A stretch of 64,000 nucleotides of DNA from Cubamyces lactineus. Its lineage: Eukaryota; Basidiomycota; Agaricomycetes; Polyporales; Polyporaceae. The position numbers and the translations under genes were made by a program. The stretch spans positions 434,001-498,000 of the forward strand of contig JACDTU010000015.1 of assembly GCA_022376465.1 (NCBI GenBank), read 5' to 3'. Shown one piece after another: positions 11,001 through 22,844 of this stretch (position 1 is the first letter of the stretch; every line of letters starts with the position of its first letter). The notes below the pieces were generated by a model that made no database searches, was not told the origin of the DNA, and worked only from the letters and a program-made list of their open reading frames with translations.

Positions 11001-12036
11001 TGCTCGCGATCGCGCTGCCGGTCACGTACATCATTCCCTCAGGATACGTCTATGCGATGACCGGACAGAACGTGAGTGCAGGACCTGACGATGACGTCGA
11101 GCGCAGACGACTAACCGGCCCGTGCAGATCACGATCAACCTGCTCGCTCAGATCATCCCTGGTATGATTCTGCCAGGCAAGCCCGTGCCCAACATGGTAA
11201 GCAAATAGTGTCTTGCTTGGTACGACGGGATCATCGCTCATCAGCGCGCGCGCAGATTTTCAAGGCGTACGCTGTGCAGACCCTTGCAGAAGGCACCGCC
11301 TTCGTGCAGGACCTCAAGCTCGGCCACTACATCAAGCTCCCGCCACGTGCGACGTTCATGGTGCAGCTCATATCCACCGTGCTTGTGGGCCTGCTGCAGG
11401 TCGGCGTGAAGGAGTGGATGTTCGGCAACATTCCCGACATCTGCCAGCCGACGCAAAAGGACTTCCTCACGTGCCCGCACAACCAGGTGCAGTACACGAC
11501 GTCGGCGGTGTGGGGTCTCATCGGGCCGTCGCGCCAGTTCGGTGCACAGTCGATCTACCATCCACAGCTGTACGCGATCGCTATCGGCGCGGTGCTCCCA
11601 ATTCCGTTCTGGCTTTGGCAGCGGCGGTGGCCGAACGACTGGAACAAGTACGTGAGCATGCCGATCATGCTGAACGGTATCGGCCTCATCCCGCCCGCGA
11701 CGGGCATCAACTACTCGTCATGGTTCCTGCTCGGGTTCATCTTCCAATTCCTCATCCGGAGACGCAACTTCGGCTGGTGGACGAAGTTCAACTATGTCCT
11801 GACCGCCGCGTGCGACTGTGGGACCGTCCTGTCGCTGCTCCTCATCTTCTTTACGCTGGAGTTCCCCAAAGGCGGGTTCAATCTGAACTGGTGGGGCAAC
11901 ACTGTCTTCCTGAACAGTGAGTAGTTCTCGTACATGCGTGTGACATGACGCTGTGATGCTAATCTTCTGTGCGCGTGCAGCTGCGGACTGGAAACGCTTG
12001 CCATTGCGGGACGTGCCCGACGGCGGCATCAGGTAG
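8032..12036 (+). CDS. Oligopeptide transporter, OPT family
   Basis: Nine exons: 8032-8690, 8743-8892, 9664-10199, 10250-10491, 10543-10911, 10967-11071, 11128-11196, 11256-11916 and 11981-12036, giving 948 aa. OPT family proteins are proton-coupled plasma-membrane importers of small peptides and related compounds. Family marks are MTIRMWFLGLVLTLAAG at the first helix, FNFRQP, the NPGPWNIKEH motif, KLPPRATF, and a final WWGNTVFLN...R block. About 240 residues precede the first helix: Pro/Ser-rich at first, then strongly acidic. In-frame ATG 8125 is an alternative start (917 aa). Intron 2 is 771 nt, far longer than the other introns of about 50-65 nt. The NPG motif and the membrane core look intact, so activity is likely. 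The transported peptide cannot be read from sequence. Confidence 0.93.
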
Positions 12037-14156
12037 TACGAAACGTCGTCTACAGCTCCCGCCTCCCTTCCCTCGCTCGTTTCATTCTTTCGTCATCGGT
12101 CTTGTGGGACATTCGTTTAGCTAGGTGTACGAGTCTTGGCGCGGAATAGCAATCGCAGTATGGAAACAAACCAGCAGAAGAAATAAGCAACATCATCCTC
12201 CCCAGCAACCCCGTTCCCCCGCCCGCTGTTCACACCCTTGTCTACTACTGGTACCCTTGGCACAGCTGCTGCGGATCTCTGTCGATCCCTCGGTCTCCCA
12301 CTCCACCCCCATCCCATGTGTCCTGCCCAGTGCCCACGCTGTGCTGCGCCCCGCCGCCGCCGCCGCCGTATCATATGTACCAGTGTTCAGATATAGCCTG
12401 CTTTTATGCCACGCGCTACATCCGCCGGGAGCAGCATCCGCATTCTCCCTTGGCCGTCGCACCGTCGCCATCGCCATGCATCCGCATTCCTCTTGGAGAT
12501 GGCCTGTCGATGTCCTTCGCGCTCTAACGCCGACGTGTGGCCGGCATGCCGACAACGCAGCGTCCTTGCGCGATTTGCGCATGGCCTCCCTTCCTCTCCC
12601 TCAGGCTCTCTCCCCCGTCTTCTCTTGCCCCTCTACCTTCCGCGTTTCGACCCTGTGTCGCCTCACCTACCCGCTCCCTCGCCCAGGCCCCCTCCGAGCC
12701 CGCGATTCGCTTTGTGTCCATTTATTAGCATATTAGAAATACCTTACGCCCCCTCTGTGATCTACTTGACATACCTATGTAACCCCTCCTGTCTCTTGTC
12801 CAATCCACCGTCTCCCTCTCTTCCTCTCCTTGGATCCGTCCCCGGCTCGGTCCTCCAGCGGCTTCTCTCCCATTCAATGTCTTCCCTGTCCCATTCCACC
12901 TTCCCTTTCGGCATGTGTCCTCGCGGCGTGCGGCGAGCGCTACGTTCGATCCTAACCCTCTTCAACACTCTCCTTCCTGTCCGGCGTCGTGTGTTCCCTT
13001 GGAGAAGGGACGGGGTGCCATGCCACAGTCACTCACTGCGCCGGCGACCTGTTCATACGTACCATATCGAGACTAGATACGCAAAAAGCGAATGTTCAAA
13101 GTAACTCATTCGGGCGAAATACATACCATCCGAAACTTCTCTGAACATGGATGCTTCTCGGGTTGGCGCGTGCCATGCAACGGTAATCAGTGTCAATCGC
13201 ATGCGCATTCGCCGTCGTCGTGCGACGAAGCTCTCCTCGAGGGGCCAGGCGACAGTATAGTCGCCATCGAGGCGGTCGCGTGAACAAGCTCGAGAAGGGA
13301 CGGCGGGATGCTGGGAACGGCGCGGTCCTCTCGCGGCCGGCCTGTGCGGGCGAACGCTTACGTCCCCCCGGACGTCTGGAGGTGGCGAGTCGCGACGGCG
13401 TGGTCGAGCTCCGCGCTTCGCCCGATAGATGAATCGCGACCTGCAAGGAAGGCGGCCTCGAGCTCGCGCGGGTGCAATCTCCGCTGTCGCACAACGTTCG
13501 GGCGTTGTAGGCCCGAGGGCCGGTGCCCGAGCATGAGCTGGCTGCTGTGGGCTTATCGTAAGAACTTAGCAGGGGCCTCGTCGAGGGGAGGGTCGTGCCC
13601 CGAGTTCGTGCGTCGTGTTCCCGTCGGTGGCAGTTCACTGTGTTTCTTCCGCTCCGGGACGAATCTCTCGAGAAGGGGCGGCTTCGTTAGTGTCTGTGCG
13701 CAGCTACTATCTCTGTGGCCAGGCGACGAGAGTACACGTATGTCCTTCGATGCACGCTTCCTGTGGCCGAGTTCGATGTCGAGTCGGGTGCACTCTGAGT
13801 TACCGGTATGCGGGGAACAGTTGCTAATCGCGTTCATCTGCTACCAAAAGCTACAGCAGACCCCCGACAGGGAGTCTCCATGCTCCCAGGTATGCCAATG
13901 TGCTCATATCATGGGAACTCGTGTGTACTTGAGACAGACCGTATGGGACTCGGATGATCTTGAGATCGTACTACCCCACTGGCGACCCAGATGCGGAAAG
14001 TGTGCTTTGTGGCTGTGTTCCGGAGCATAGGGCGCCTAATGCCTGCGGCGTTGCAGTGCAAGTGTCTTGGCGCACTGACAGGCTTGATTCCTGCAGCCAC
14101 ATCCTTCAACTCGCTACGACTCCTCGTCTGGCTTATGACCCCTGACTTGCTTCATT
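12037..14156. other. Intergenic region, pyrimidine-rich in part
   Basis: About 2.1 kb without a supported gene. 12200-13000 is rich in CT and CCC runs on the plus strand, including a short CCGCCG run near 12350. 13250-13850 is GC-rich with long open frames on both strands but no recognisable motif. It presumably contains the 3' UTR of the transporter and the promoter of the glycosyltransferase. Confidence 0.45.
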
Positions 14157-15631
14157 ATGTTTTCACGCTATAGAGACTACATCCCACTGCCCGGCGGAGA
14201 CCAGGGGAGTCCGCATAATAAGCTCAAGAACACCCAGGACAAGCGCAGGAAGGTCGTGGCGTGCGTCGTCGCGCTCTCTGTTTTCGCGAACATATACTAT
14301 CTGTATACGTGGTATATGACATGGCCGCTACCTTTGGATAACTATCAAGCACTGTGAGTCCTCATGTTCTGATTCGTCGAACGTTCAGTCCCCGGAGGAG
14401 AGCGGCTTGGACGGCCTGGAAGGCGGATCGGATCGTCCCTGTTGCACTTGGTGGGAAGTGGGCAGCTTTTGCTGGGCACAACTTGTGTATGCTTGGACCC
14501 AACTTCTATTCGCTTCAAGCACTTCCCTTTATACCCCAACTGCTTGCCTCGAGTACGAGACTGTGAGGTTCGCGGAAGCATCCGCAGCACTGTGAGATCC
14601 GTCCCTCGGCTTGTGGGAGGCTCTAACTACCTCCAGTCTCAATGAGGTCCGAGGACGGTGCAGGCCCCACCAAACCTCGCTACTTGGGCAATTGGTTCCC
14701 ACTGGGGATGAGAAGTTTGTAACAAATGCGCTGACACGCCTTGGATTGCAGGAACACCCATCCCATAGTCGATAGCACCGCGCTGTCTACCGTCCCAGCC
14801 GCAAATCCTCGCGACCATGCTGTCGTGACCGGCCTCTACACCGACGCATTTGCTACGGCTGTGGCCACGCTCGGACACACCATCAATGTCGCCAATTCCT
14901 CCGCTCACCGCATCCTCTACTACCTCCCCGAGAAAATCTCCCCTCGTGCGCTCTGTATTGCGACCGCATCCGGATGGGAACCCAGACCAATCGAGCGCAT
15001 CGCGCCGCCGTTCCGCGGCGTGCACCGCCACTTCCTCGACCAATACTCCAAGCTGAACCTCTGGAAGCTCGACCAGGAGGGGTACAAGAGCGTGCTGTAC
15101 GTCGACGCGGACGCGCTCGTCCGGCGCAACTTCGACGAGGTGTTCCGGCTCCCGTGGACGTTCGCCGCCGTGCCGGACGTGTACACGACCGCGGCTGGGT
15201 ACGTGTCCGCGTTCAACGCGGGCGTGATGTTCCTCCGCCCGGACAGCGCGCTCTTTCACGACATGGTCGCCAAGATCGCGACGGCGCGGTATCCCGCCGA
15301 GCAGGCCGAGCAGTCCTTCCTCAACCACTACTTTGGCGCGGAGGCGCTGCGGCTGCCGTACGCGTACAACGCGAACCTTGCGATCAAGAAACGCACGCCA
15401 GCGTTATGGCAGGGCCTTCAGGCCGAAATGCGCATTATGCACTTCACGATGGCCAAGCCGTTCCTCCAGGGCGACTACGACGAGGTCCCGATGGACAAAC
15501 TTGAGAAAAATGCGGATAAGGTTGCGAGGAAGAAGCCAGTTTTCAAGGAGGAGATCATGGAGTGGGTCGAGGCGTGGAAGGAGACACGGAGGACGTATGA
15601 CGCCAAGTTCTCGCAGTGCAATGCACTATAA
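14157..15631 (+). CDS. GT8 glycosyltransferase, glycogenin-like
   Basis: Exon 1 (14157-14353) encodes a basic cytoplasmic tail and a single membrane anchor around residues 34-52, so a type II Golgi-type protein is likely. The main exon, 14752-15631, carries the GT8 fold. It has AVVTGLYTDAFATAVATLGH at the sugar-nucleotide start, SVLYVDADALVRRNFDEVF with the metal-binding D-x-D, FNAGVMFLRP, EQAEQSFLN and YAYNANLAIKKR. The middle exon is tentative: an acceptor at 14402 and donor at 14592 keep the frame and end in EASAAL, but the resulting Trp/Cys-rich segment is not family-like. The enzyme should transfer a sugar from a nucleotide donor; donor and acceptor are unknown. The stop is TAA at 15629. 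Confidence 0.82.
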
Positions 15632-16100
15632 TACCGTGTCTAGACATATATACCTGTCTCGCATTAATGCTGTTCTGGGTGGAGGCATTGCGCCGTATCG
15701 TATCGTTCGTCATGTTCTGGAAATCGTCGTGGTACTAAGCATATAGCTTCTAGCCAAGCGTCCGAGTAGCAAGCAAGTCCAAAAGCCGTGGGTTTGTCAG
15801 CCTAGCAGCAAGCACGACGCATGAAAACAAAGAGGTCCGAAATGTGGAAGAGTAGAAAAAACTATAATGCACAGCATGGGGTACGTAACGCCTAGTGAGA
15901 TAGTGAGAGATAAACAGAGCAACGGAGGAGAGATCGACAAGTAGCCCGCACAGTACGATACCATCTTCATGTATGATGTATGAAACCCATCCGGACGACG
16001 AACAGAGCAACCAACGGACCAACCTGTGTGGGTGCAACCACTTCCAGCCTACAACAACGTCTTCGCCCGCTCGACACAACTATAGAGGTCGTCCCGCAGC
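15632..16100. terminator. Shared 3' region of two convergent genes
   Basis: About 470 nt lie between the stop of the plus-strand glycosyltransferase and the stop of the minus-strand channel gene. Both transcripts must end here. No additional gene was seen and no specific poly(A) signal is claimed. Confidence 0.4.
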
Positions 16101-19100
16101 TCACAGAGCTCGATGTGCTCCCCGGCCTGCCATGTTCTGTTCGCCACCGTCAAGACCTGGTGGCGGCGTAGGCGCGTGGCCCAGATACGAGTCAGGGGAG
16201 ATGCGCTGTGGGCTCAGTCGAGACTGAGGCTGCTGTTGGGCATGCTGATATTGGGACTGAGGAGGATATTGTTGTGGCGAGTACTGCTGCGGTGGGTACT
16301 GCGACTGGGGCGAGTATTGTTGCGGCACGTACTGGTTCGAGCTCGAGTACGCTTGGTTGGGATATGGACGGTGTAGCGGCGCTTCCCGGTATGCGTCATT
16401 GGGGTACGCAGCGGGCATGAGCGGCGTCGCAGCGGAATCGGAGACAGGTGGGGATGCGTATCCGTATCCGCCCAAATCGATGTTACTCCTGCTCGCAGCA
16501 GCCTGGGGATCAAAGTACCCGGGTGCTTGCTGTTAAGGAGACACGCTCAATTGTCAGTATTCCTCATACAGCAGTGTCCGTTGGTCACGTACCTGGTTCG
16601 GGAGAAGGGGCTGTACGTCCGATACGGTATCTAGCCGCGACATCTCGATCTCAGGCTGAGGGCCTTGGGAGAGGTAACGGTCATAACCCGCGATCTTCGA
16701 TGGTGCAGGTGAGGCACGGCCGCTATCGAGGTATGATGGCTTGGGATCAGCCAAGAGGTTTGATGATGAGACGGAGCGTGTGTCCCAGTCATCTCCCCGA
16801 TCACGCTGGTAGAGTGCGGGATCGTATTCCAAATCGCGCTGAGAGGTATACGAATCAGTATGCCTGACCCTGACAGTGTGATAGCGGCACTACGAACCTC
16901 TGCGACGGCAGCGATCTTGATACCACCAGCAACGACGTGCGCGTCCGTCGCCTGCCCGCCCATCTCGTCCAACTTCGTCTGTACGTTCTGGATCTTGCCG
17001 TGATAGACCTGGGGCAGGAGCTGCGTCATGTTCGCATGCACCATGGGGGTGAAGAGCTCGCTGTGCAGCGCCGGGTGACCGAAGCGCTTCTCGAGACGGT
17101 TGCCCACAGCATCTCCACGGCGTGAGTGGACTTGCGCTTCGCGCAACTCCTGCTCGGTCGGCATATAGTATCGGAAGGAGGGCTGGAAGGTGCGGTGAAT
17201 GTACGCCTTGAAGCCAAGGATGAACAGGATGGGCGGAATGAGCGTGAGCCACTTGAACGTCTTGAAACCGAACCCGAGACCGGTGGCTGTAAGGGTAGCG
17301 GTTAGTATATGGCAAATCGCCACACAGGTTGGCACGTACTGAGTAGCATGATGCAATGCATAAGTATGACGCCGGCAAGTAGACGGTTGATCACTACGTT
17401 CCACATACGCTGTGCGACATGGAAGATAAGCTTTCCGTGCCATGAACAAGGCCAACAGCATCGCCAGAACTTACCCCACCAGTCTCGGTCTTCGAGACAA
17501 AGACGAACATGAGCTGATACTTGTACACCCATGAGCTGATCCAGAACACTACTGCCGCAGCGACGGCGACCAAGGGTGCGAGGGGAGCAAAGAAGAGACC
17601 GACGGTGCCCATAAACAGCTGATAGATAACGTTAGAAGATCTCTCGCCACGGTCTGCGACGCGACTCACCAAGTTTGAGCTGCACAGATTTACGAGTCAG
17701 TAATCGGATCGCAAATGAAGGTACAGCTTCACTTACTAGTATATGGCATATTGGAACTCGGGCGGCTGTGTCCATTCGCGAATCTCGCGAGGAGTACGTC
17801 CGAAAAGACTGCAATGATTGTAAGTTGACTTGCATAGATTACCATGCTGGTGGAGACATACTGGGTCTTGATGAAGATGACGAAGAGGTTGATGATCTGC
17901 GCCAGGTCGAACAGCACCAAGAAACCACGAAGCCTGGCGGAGCATGAGAATATGGAATAACGCTATGTGCGGTGCAAAAAGACATACGGGAAGTAGGTCA
18001 GCCAGTACGACGCCTGCTCAATATAGGTCTTGTTGATGGTGCTCGGCAGCTCTGTGGAAATACTTCAGTCGACCATCGCGCGCAATTTGCACGGTAACAC
18101 CTACTGCTGAAGTTGTTGAAGATGTCCCCGACGCTCTTGTGTGTGCCGATGAGATTTACAATCTGCTTCACTGAGTCTAAGGAGGTGTGGGGTGCCGATT
18201 AGTACTTCTCTCGCCAGAGACAGGAAACCAGTTCAGACGTACTAAAGATGACACCGATAAGCGTGAAGATGATCAGCTGGGAGATGACCAAGAACGCAAA
18301 GTAACGCGCGACGACGGCGCGGTCCATGCGGGAGTGAGTGTATGCGCCCATATACTTGGTCAACTTGCGCATGATGATCGGGAGTGCCCAGCCGAACAGT
18401 GCAGAGACCGCCGGAGGAAGCACACCAGAAATGAAAGTGAAGGAGCCAGGGGAGGCGTCAGACCATTGCTGCAGGAAGGGGACAAATGCAGTCAACTGGG
18501 TTCAGAAGGGAGGTAAGTCAAGCTCTATCACTAGAAGTGAACACTGGTATGCATACCGAAGACAGGTTGGCCAGGATGGAGATGACCAGGAGTGGCACAG
18601 TGTTGAAGAAGCAGACAGCGATGAGCCATATCCAGCCAATCGTCTGCTTTCGCCGAATCTCGGATGGGGTCCTTCCTATATTCCTCCACACCTGTATGCA
18701 CCATCCGTCAGCATTTACACCCACCACACGATGTAGTCGGCGATACCCACAATATCCTTAGGGTTCGGTGCAAGGGTGATTGTTGCACCTTTCGGATGTT
18801 TACGTCTAAGCATGTTTGCGACGATGTGGGCATAGGGAACGGCTGCCATTGACGCGAATCCGTAGTTCTCTGGCTTACGCAGGTCAATCTGCGCACGGAA
18901 CTCCTCTACTGCACGCTCTGCCCGTTGGAGCTTTTGTCTGGATCGCCTATTAGTATATAAGGATGCCGATAATGAGAATATATGCGTACGTATAGTAGTC
19001 GATCGCGTCCTTCTTCTCACCACCACAACCCATGAAGCCTCCGATGGTAATCGTAGGCCGCTTCTTGCCAATCTTGCCGCCCTTGAGGTACTTCACCAAC

Positions 19101-20375
19101 ACGGCCTCCAGATCGCGCACGGCATTGTTGTGATACTCGATGAGTTCAGGTAACCGACCGACCTTGCGGCCGATGTGTACGGACGTGGTCGGGTAGGGAA
19201 CTTGCACAGACTCGAAAATCGCGCGTAGGCCTTCATCCGACTGCAGCTTCTTGGGCACTTCGGTGACCATCAGGGTGCGCGCGTAGAACGACTGGACATA
19301 TTCCGGTGAGCGGAACCATTCGCGCCGTAGGCGGACGACTTCACGCCAGTGATACCACACAAACGCCATGACGATGAAAGTGATGCCGTATGTGACGACG
19401 ATATGCGCGAAAATCCAGTTGGACTTTTCTAGGTCGCGAATAGTAAGCATCGAGAGCGCATCCCGACCGTCCGCGGGGACGAATTTGAGATTGAAGACGA
19501 CGTTGACAGGTATGAGCACTGCACACGTTAGCGCAGCGATAGCAGAGAAGAGCCATCGACATAGACGGAGAAAGCGCAGGAAGATGGCTGCATCGAGTCC
19601 GATTTTGTCGACGAGCTCGGGCTCCTTTGTGTGTAGCAAGGGTGAGACCCAACCCAAAAAGGAATCGGAAGGACGTGGTGGGACTTTGTTTCCGACATGA
19701 TACTTGACTTTGGGCTCGTATACAATCTATGTATCCAGTTGATCAGTATGTCATCCATGCAGTTTAGGCGCTTCTGTAGAACGGCGGTGTGCGGATGCTG
19801 TGCGCGAATAGCGTGGCACGAGTGCGTGTACCCTGCGCCGCAAAGCTTATTGCACGACAATCTAGCCGCACATTATCAAGGTTAGGCATATGAAAGGATG
19901 ACACGTTCTGGCGGGATAACATCACGCATGAGAGTACACCGATCTCATCTCAGGGTGCATATGTGGCCTCGCGCATGTCTCCAGGACCAGTTACCCCAGA
20001 CGCATGCTGTCGGTCCGTAAGCACAGCGGACTAGCAGATGAAGGCCCACTCGTGGAAGCGACACCATCGGAGGATGCCCCACGAGTAATCAGAGGGAATG
20101 GAAGAGTGGGGATGCAGCCAGATGATTGCGGTACACTGAGAACACAAAGATTGAGATAGCACGAACCTTGTTCTTCGGACGGAGAACGTTAAACACAAAG
20201 ACCGTTGCGAGCTGTGTGTGCGGTAAGGATCTGCGAGCGTTGGTCCCTTTGCTGTGTTTGCACTTACCGACACTCCCAACATCAACCCGACCTGGGAAGC
20301 TACTGCAACGGGCGCCAGCGTCCGTTGAGATGCGGTCTCGCCGATGATCTGGTCGAGGTCGCCGGTGTTAGACAT
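16101..20375 (-). CDS. CSC1/OSCA-type stress-gated cation channel (RSN1/PHM7-like)
   Basis: The minus-strand gene starts at ATG 20375 (MSNTGDLDQIIGET); exon 1 is 20268-20375. Many short introns follow, and the protein is roughly 1000 aa. Family order is visible. An N-terminal helix is followed by FLGWVSPLLHTKEPELVDKI, then LDAAIFLRFLRLCRWLF. A cytosolic RSN1_7TM-type region contains TLMVTEVPKKLQSDEGL. The pore-side block APNPKDIVWRN comes next, followed by helices including SPGSFTFISGVLPPAVSAL. The family consists of Ca2+-permeable, mechanically or osmotically gated channels of the plasma membrane or ER. The C-terminus is polar and ends in Gln/Tyr/Pro-rich repeats. The gene is divergent from the Impact-domain gene, with 413 bp between starts. 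Confidence 0.9.
16215..16350 (-). repeat. Gln/Tyr/Pro tandem repeats in the channel C-terminus
   Basis: Inside the last exon of the channel gene the minus strand encodes variants of Q-Y-[SP]-P-Q, such as QQYSPQSQYPPQQYSPQQYP, followed by QQQPQSR. The block is imperfect at the DNA level and may vary in length between strains. It predicts a disordered cytosolic tail. Confidence 0.75.
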
Positions 20376-20788
20376 GGCGGCGGTGGAGGGCGTTTGGTGA
20401 ATCCAAAGGGAACGATGGCGAGCCGGCTCAGAGGCGAAAAGAGTGGTGTAGTAGAGAGACCGCGAGCCGCTTAGCTCAAGCTCAGCAAGAGAAGGTGATG
20501 GCGACTAGCGAGCCAGAGTGTGCGTGGTGGGAGAGGGTGGTGGTAGTAGCGGAGAGAACAAGCCTCAAACAGAACAAAAGCTGAATTCTCCAAAGTCCCA
20601 AGGGCGCGCGTCTAATCTCCGCTGCTATTGGCTGGAGTATACTTATCCGAGCTTATCCTTGGCATGACCGCACTTATTATCCCTCCGGGTCTAGGCGCTC
20701 AGGCACAATTCCCCGGACCACGCTTAGTCAGCGTCCCTTGTCCCCTCAACGTCGCTTACGCCGGCGCTCTCTCTTTCGCGCAGCTGCC
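20376..20788. promoter_or_regulatory. Divergent promoter region
   Basis: The 413 bp between the start codons of the minus-strand channel and the plus-strand Impact-domain gene must hold both promoters and both 5' UTRs. The segment ATTGGCTGGAG near 20629 contains an inverted CCAAT core (ATTGG). No other site is claimed. Confidence 0.4.
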
Positions 20789-21733
20789 ATGTCCAACCTC
20801 GACTCGTTCATTAAGTCTTCGAGGCCACCCCCAAAACCGCTCGCGACCTCCCAGGAAATAAGGGATCGCGGTTCAATCTTCGTCGCAAATGTTTTCACGG
20901 CCACTAGTCCAGACGAAGCCCGCAAGGCTGTTCATCATCTCAAGCACGTTACGCACGGCAGTCGGCCTGCCACACATGAGATTGCGGCATGGCGGTGCAT
21001 GGTTCTGAAGACGGGCAAAACTGGCCTCGGCGGACCAGACGACTTTGAGGTCGTCGGAGGCTTCGACGACGATGGTGAAAAGTATGCTGGCAACAAAGTG
21101 CTCAAAGTCATGCAGGCCGAAGGCGTAATTGACGCGGTCGTAGTGGTCAGTCGATGGTAAGCACGCAAATTTAGTCTTTATATTGAAAGACCTGCGGTCG
21201 AATATGCGCGCTCTCTGAAGCCCGAGACTGAGCTACCTCGGACTGGCTATGGTACTAAACGACGATGGGGATGAGAACACCGAGCTGTCAGAAGTCTATA
21301 CTGATAGTATCTGCTGGTCTGCAGGTATGGTGGGGAGATGCTCGGTCCGGCGCGCTTCGACCACATCGAACTCTGCACGCGCGAAGTGTGCCGCACTTTC
21401 CGACTTAAAGACGACATGGCCACCTGCATCGCGACACTCACCTCTCTGGATGATATACTGTCTTCGTTGCGAGCCGAACTTGCCTCACTGACGTCGAGTA
21501 AGCCCACTTCGGACGGCTCGGAACCCAGCGATCACGGTGTTGGCGGGCAACCTACGTCAGAGGGCGGTACATCTGCAAAAACTGCGGTTCCGACGAAGAA
21601 GACCCGTCCGACATATACTGCGCTTGAGGAGTCTCTCGACATCGCCAGGGCACAGCGGCTGATCACGGCTAGGGAGAACTCCATCAAGAGCGTAAAACAA
21701 GCGTTGCAGAAAGCGCGGGCACAGACAACTTAA
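20789..21733 (+). CDS. Impact-N (UPF0029) domain protein with C-terminal coiled coil
   Basis: Two exons, 20789-21156 and 21325-21733 (168-nt intron), encode 258 aa. Residues about 30-130 form the ancient domain of the IMPACT/YIH1/YigZ family. It shows HEIAAWRCMVLKTGK, DDDGEKYAGNKVLKVM, and the signature VVVVSRWYGGEMLGPARF split by the intron inside the Trp codon. IMPACT and Yih1 restrain Gcn2 by binding Gcn1, but that needs an N-terminal RWD domain. None is present here: the protein starts directly before the ancient domain. After it come a short acidic/Ser linker and a helical, probably coiled-coil tail of about 50 residues (ALEESLDIARAQRLITAREN). Role in translation control is therefore uncertain. 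Confidence 0.87.
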
Positions 21734-22247
21734 CCAGCATGCTATAACGAATTCCGCAGCACCCATGCATCGCCATGCCACAGCGCCGCACCCCGATACG
21801 ACCCTGCCTTCCTGATTATCCATCTCCCAAGCATATCCGACTATTCCTGGAGATACTTTGATCACATCGTGGCTGGGCGACCAACTTCTCGTTAGGTCGT
21901 GATCTCATCTCCGGCAATGTAGGACATGGAGACGGCATCGGTACGGGTCTTCGGTGCTGCTTTGGGTGCACATCGACAACCACTGCGTGCATATATGTAA
22001 GGGACAGCCAGAACCACTCCAATGTGTTGGCTCAAGAGCTCATTCCAATATCAGCGGCAGGATACACACAACGGCCTCTGCTTCTTACTTGACCTCGTGC
22101 ACTCGGCACCTGGGATGTTGTATCTATGACGGAGGGTTTTCAACAGATGCAGGGAGCAGTTGTTCAGTCGCCGTCCTAGCACCTGTTTGCCTTTGCGGAA
22201 CGAAGGGCCCACATGTTCAATACTAACCTATGCCCAGCTTCTGCAAC
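21734..22247. other. Intergenic, nothing recognised
   Basis: About 510 nt between the Impact-domain gene and the first of two tRNA-Ala genes. Open frames are short and without motifs. It should contain the 3' UTR of the upstream gene. Confidence 0.45.
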
Positions 22248-22320
22248 GGGCATGTGGTGTAGTTGGTTATCACGCTCGCTTAGCATGCGAGAGGGGTCCG
22301 GTTCAATCCCGGACATGTCC
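22248..22320 (+). tRNA. tRNA-Ala (AGC)
   Basis: A 73-nt gene identical to the one at 7243-7315: GGGCATG acceptor stem, anticodon loop TTAGCAT, T arm GGTTCAATCCC. It is followed by ATTTTG, a Pol III stop. It faces an identical copy 249 nt downstream on the other strand. Confidence 0.96.
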
Positions 22321-22569
22321 ATTTTGTTCCGTTTTCCCATTTCGACGTACGCGTTCGCCTATACAGTGCAGGCTTCAATTGACCTGACTAAACCTAATAC
22401 ATCTCCGCTCCCGTAACTTACGCTGTATCTGATTCTAGGTTCTAAGCCAAGCCACCCTGTTCAGTCTCAAACGATACTGTCCAGTCGCGTTGATAGATGC
22501 CTTCCTTTCATTGAGGGAAGGGTTGTAGACATACGGACAGATGGCAGAGTTTTGAATTAGAAAAAGTAT

Positions 22570-22642
22570 GGACATGTCCGGGATTGAACCGGACCCCTCT
22601 CGCATGCTAAGCGAGCGTGATAACCAACTACACCACATGCCC
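22570..22642 (-). tRNA. tRNA-Ala (AGC)
   Basis: Identical 73-nt sequence on the minus strand, followed in the sense direction by ATACTTTTTC, a clear Pol III T-run. Together with 22248-22320 it forms a perfect 73-bp inverted repeat with the two genes converging. Confidence 0.96.
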
Positions 22643-22844
22643 TTGAAATAACATTGGCTAGCTGCTACTATGTCACTAAAGGGTTTTATGTATTCTGACG
22701 GGAAAACCGCATCACGATCTAATCTTATCATCCGGGCTGCTTGATCTTTGAATTCGAGTCTACACTGACCGCGATGACTCGAAACATATCCACATCCTCC
22801 CACTTCTCGAACGCAGCTTGCGGTCTTCATCCAGCCAGCATAAA

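Noticed and set aside
12240..13080. Pro/Ser-rich open frames in the CT-rich intergenic block
   Set aside because: Low-complexity pyrimidine DNA gives long open frames by composition; no start, splice or domain evidence.
22435..22830. Minus-strand frame of 131 codons downstream of the tRNA pair
   Set aside because: It includes the tRNA-Ala gene translated as protein (the GMWCSWLSRSLSMREGSGSI string recurs at all four tRNA copies), so it is an artefact.
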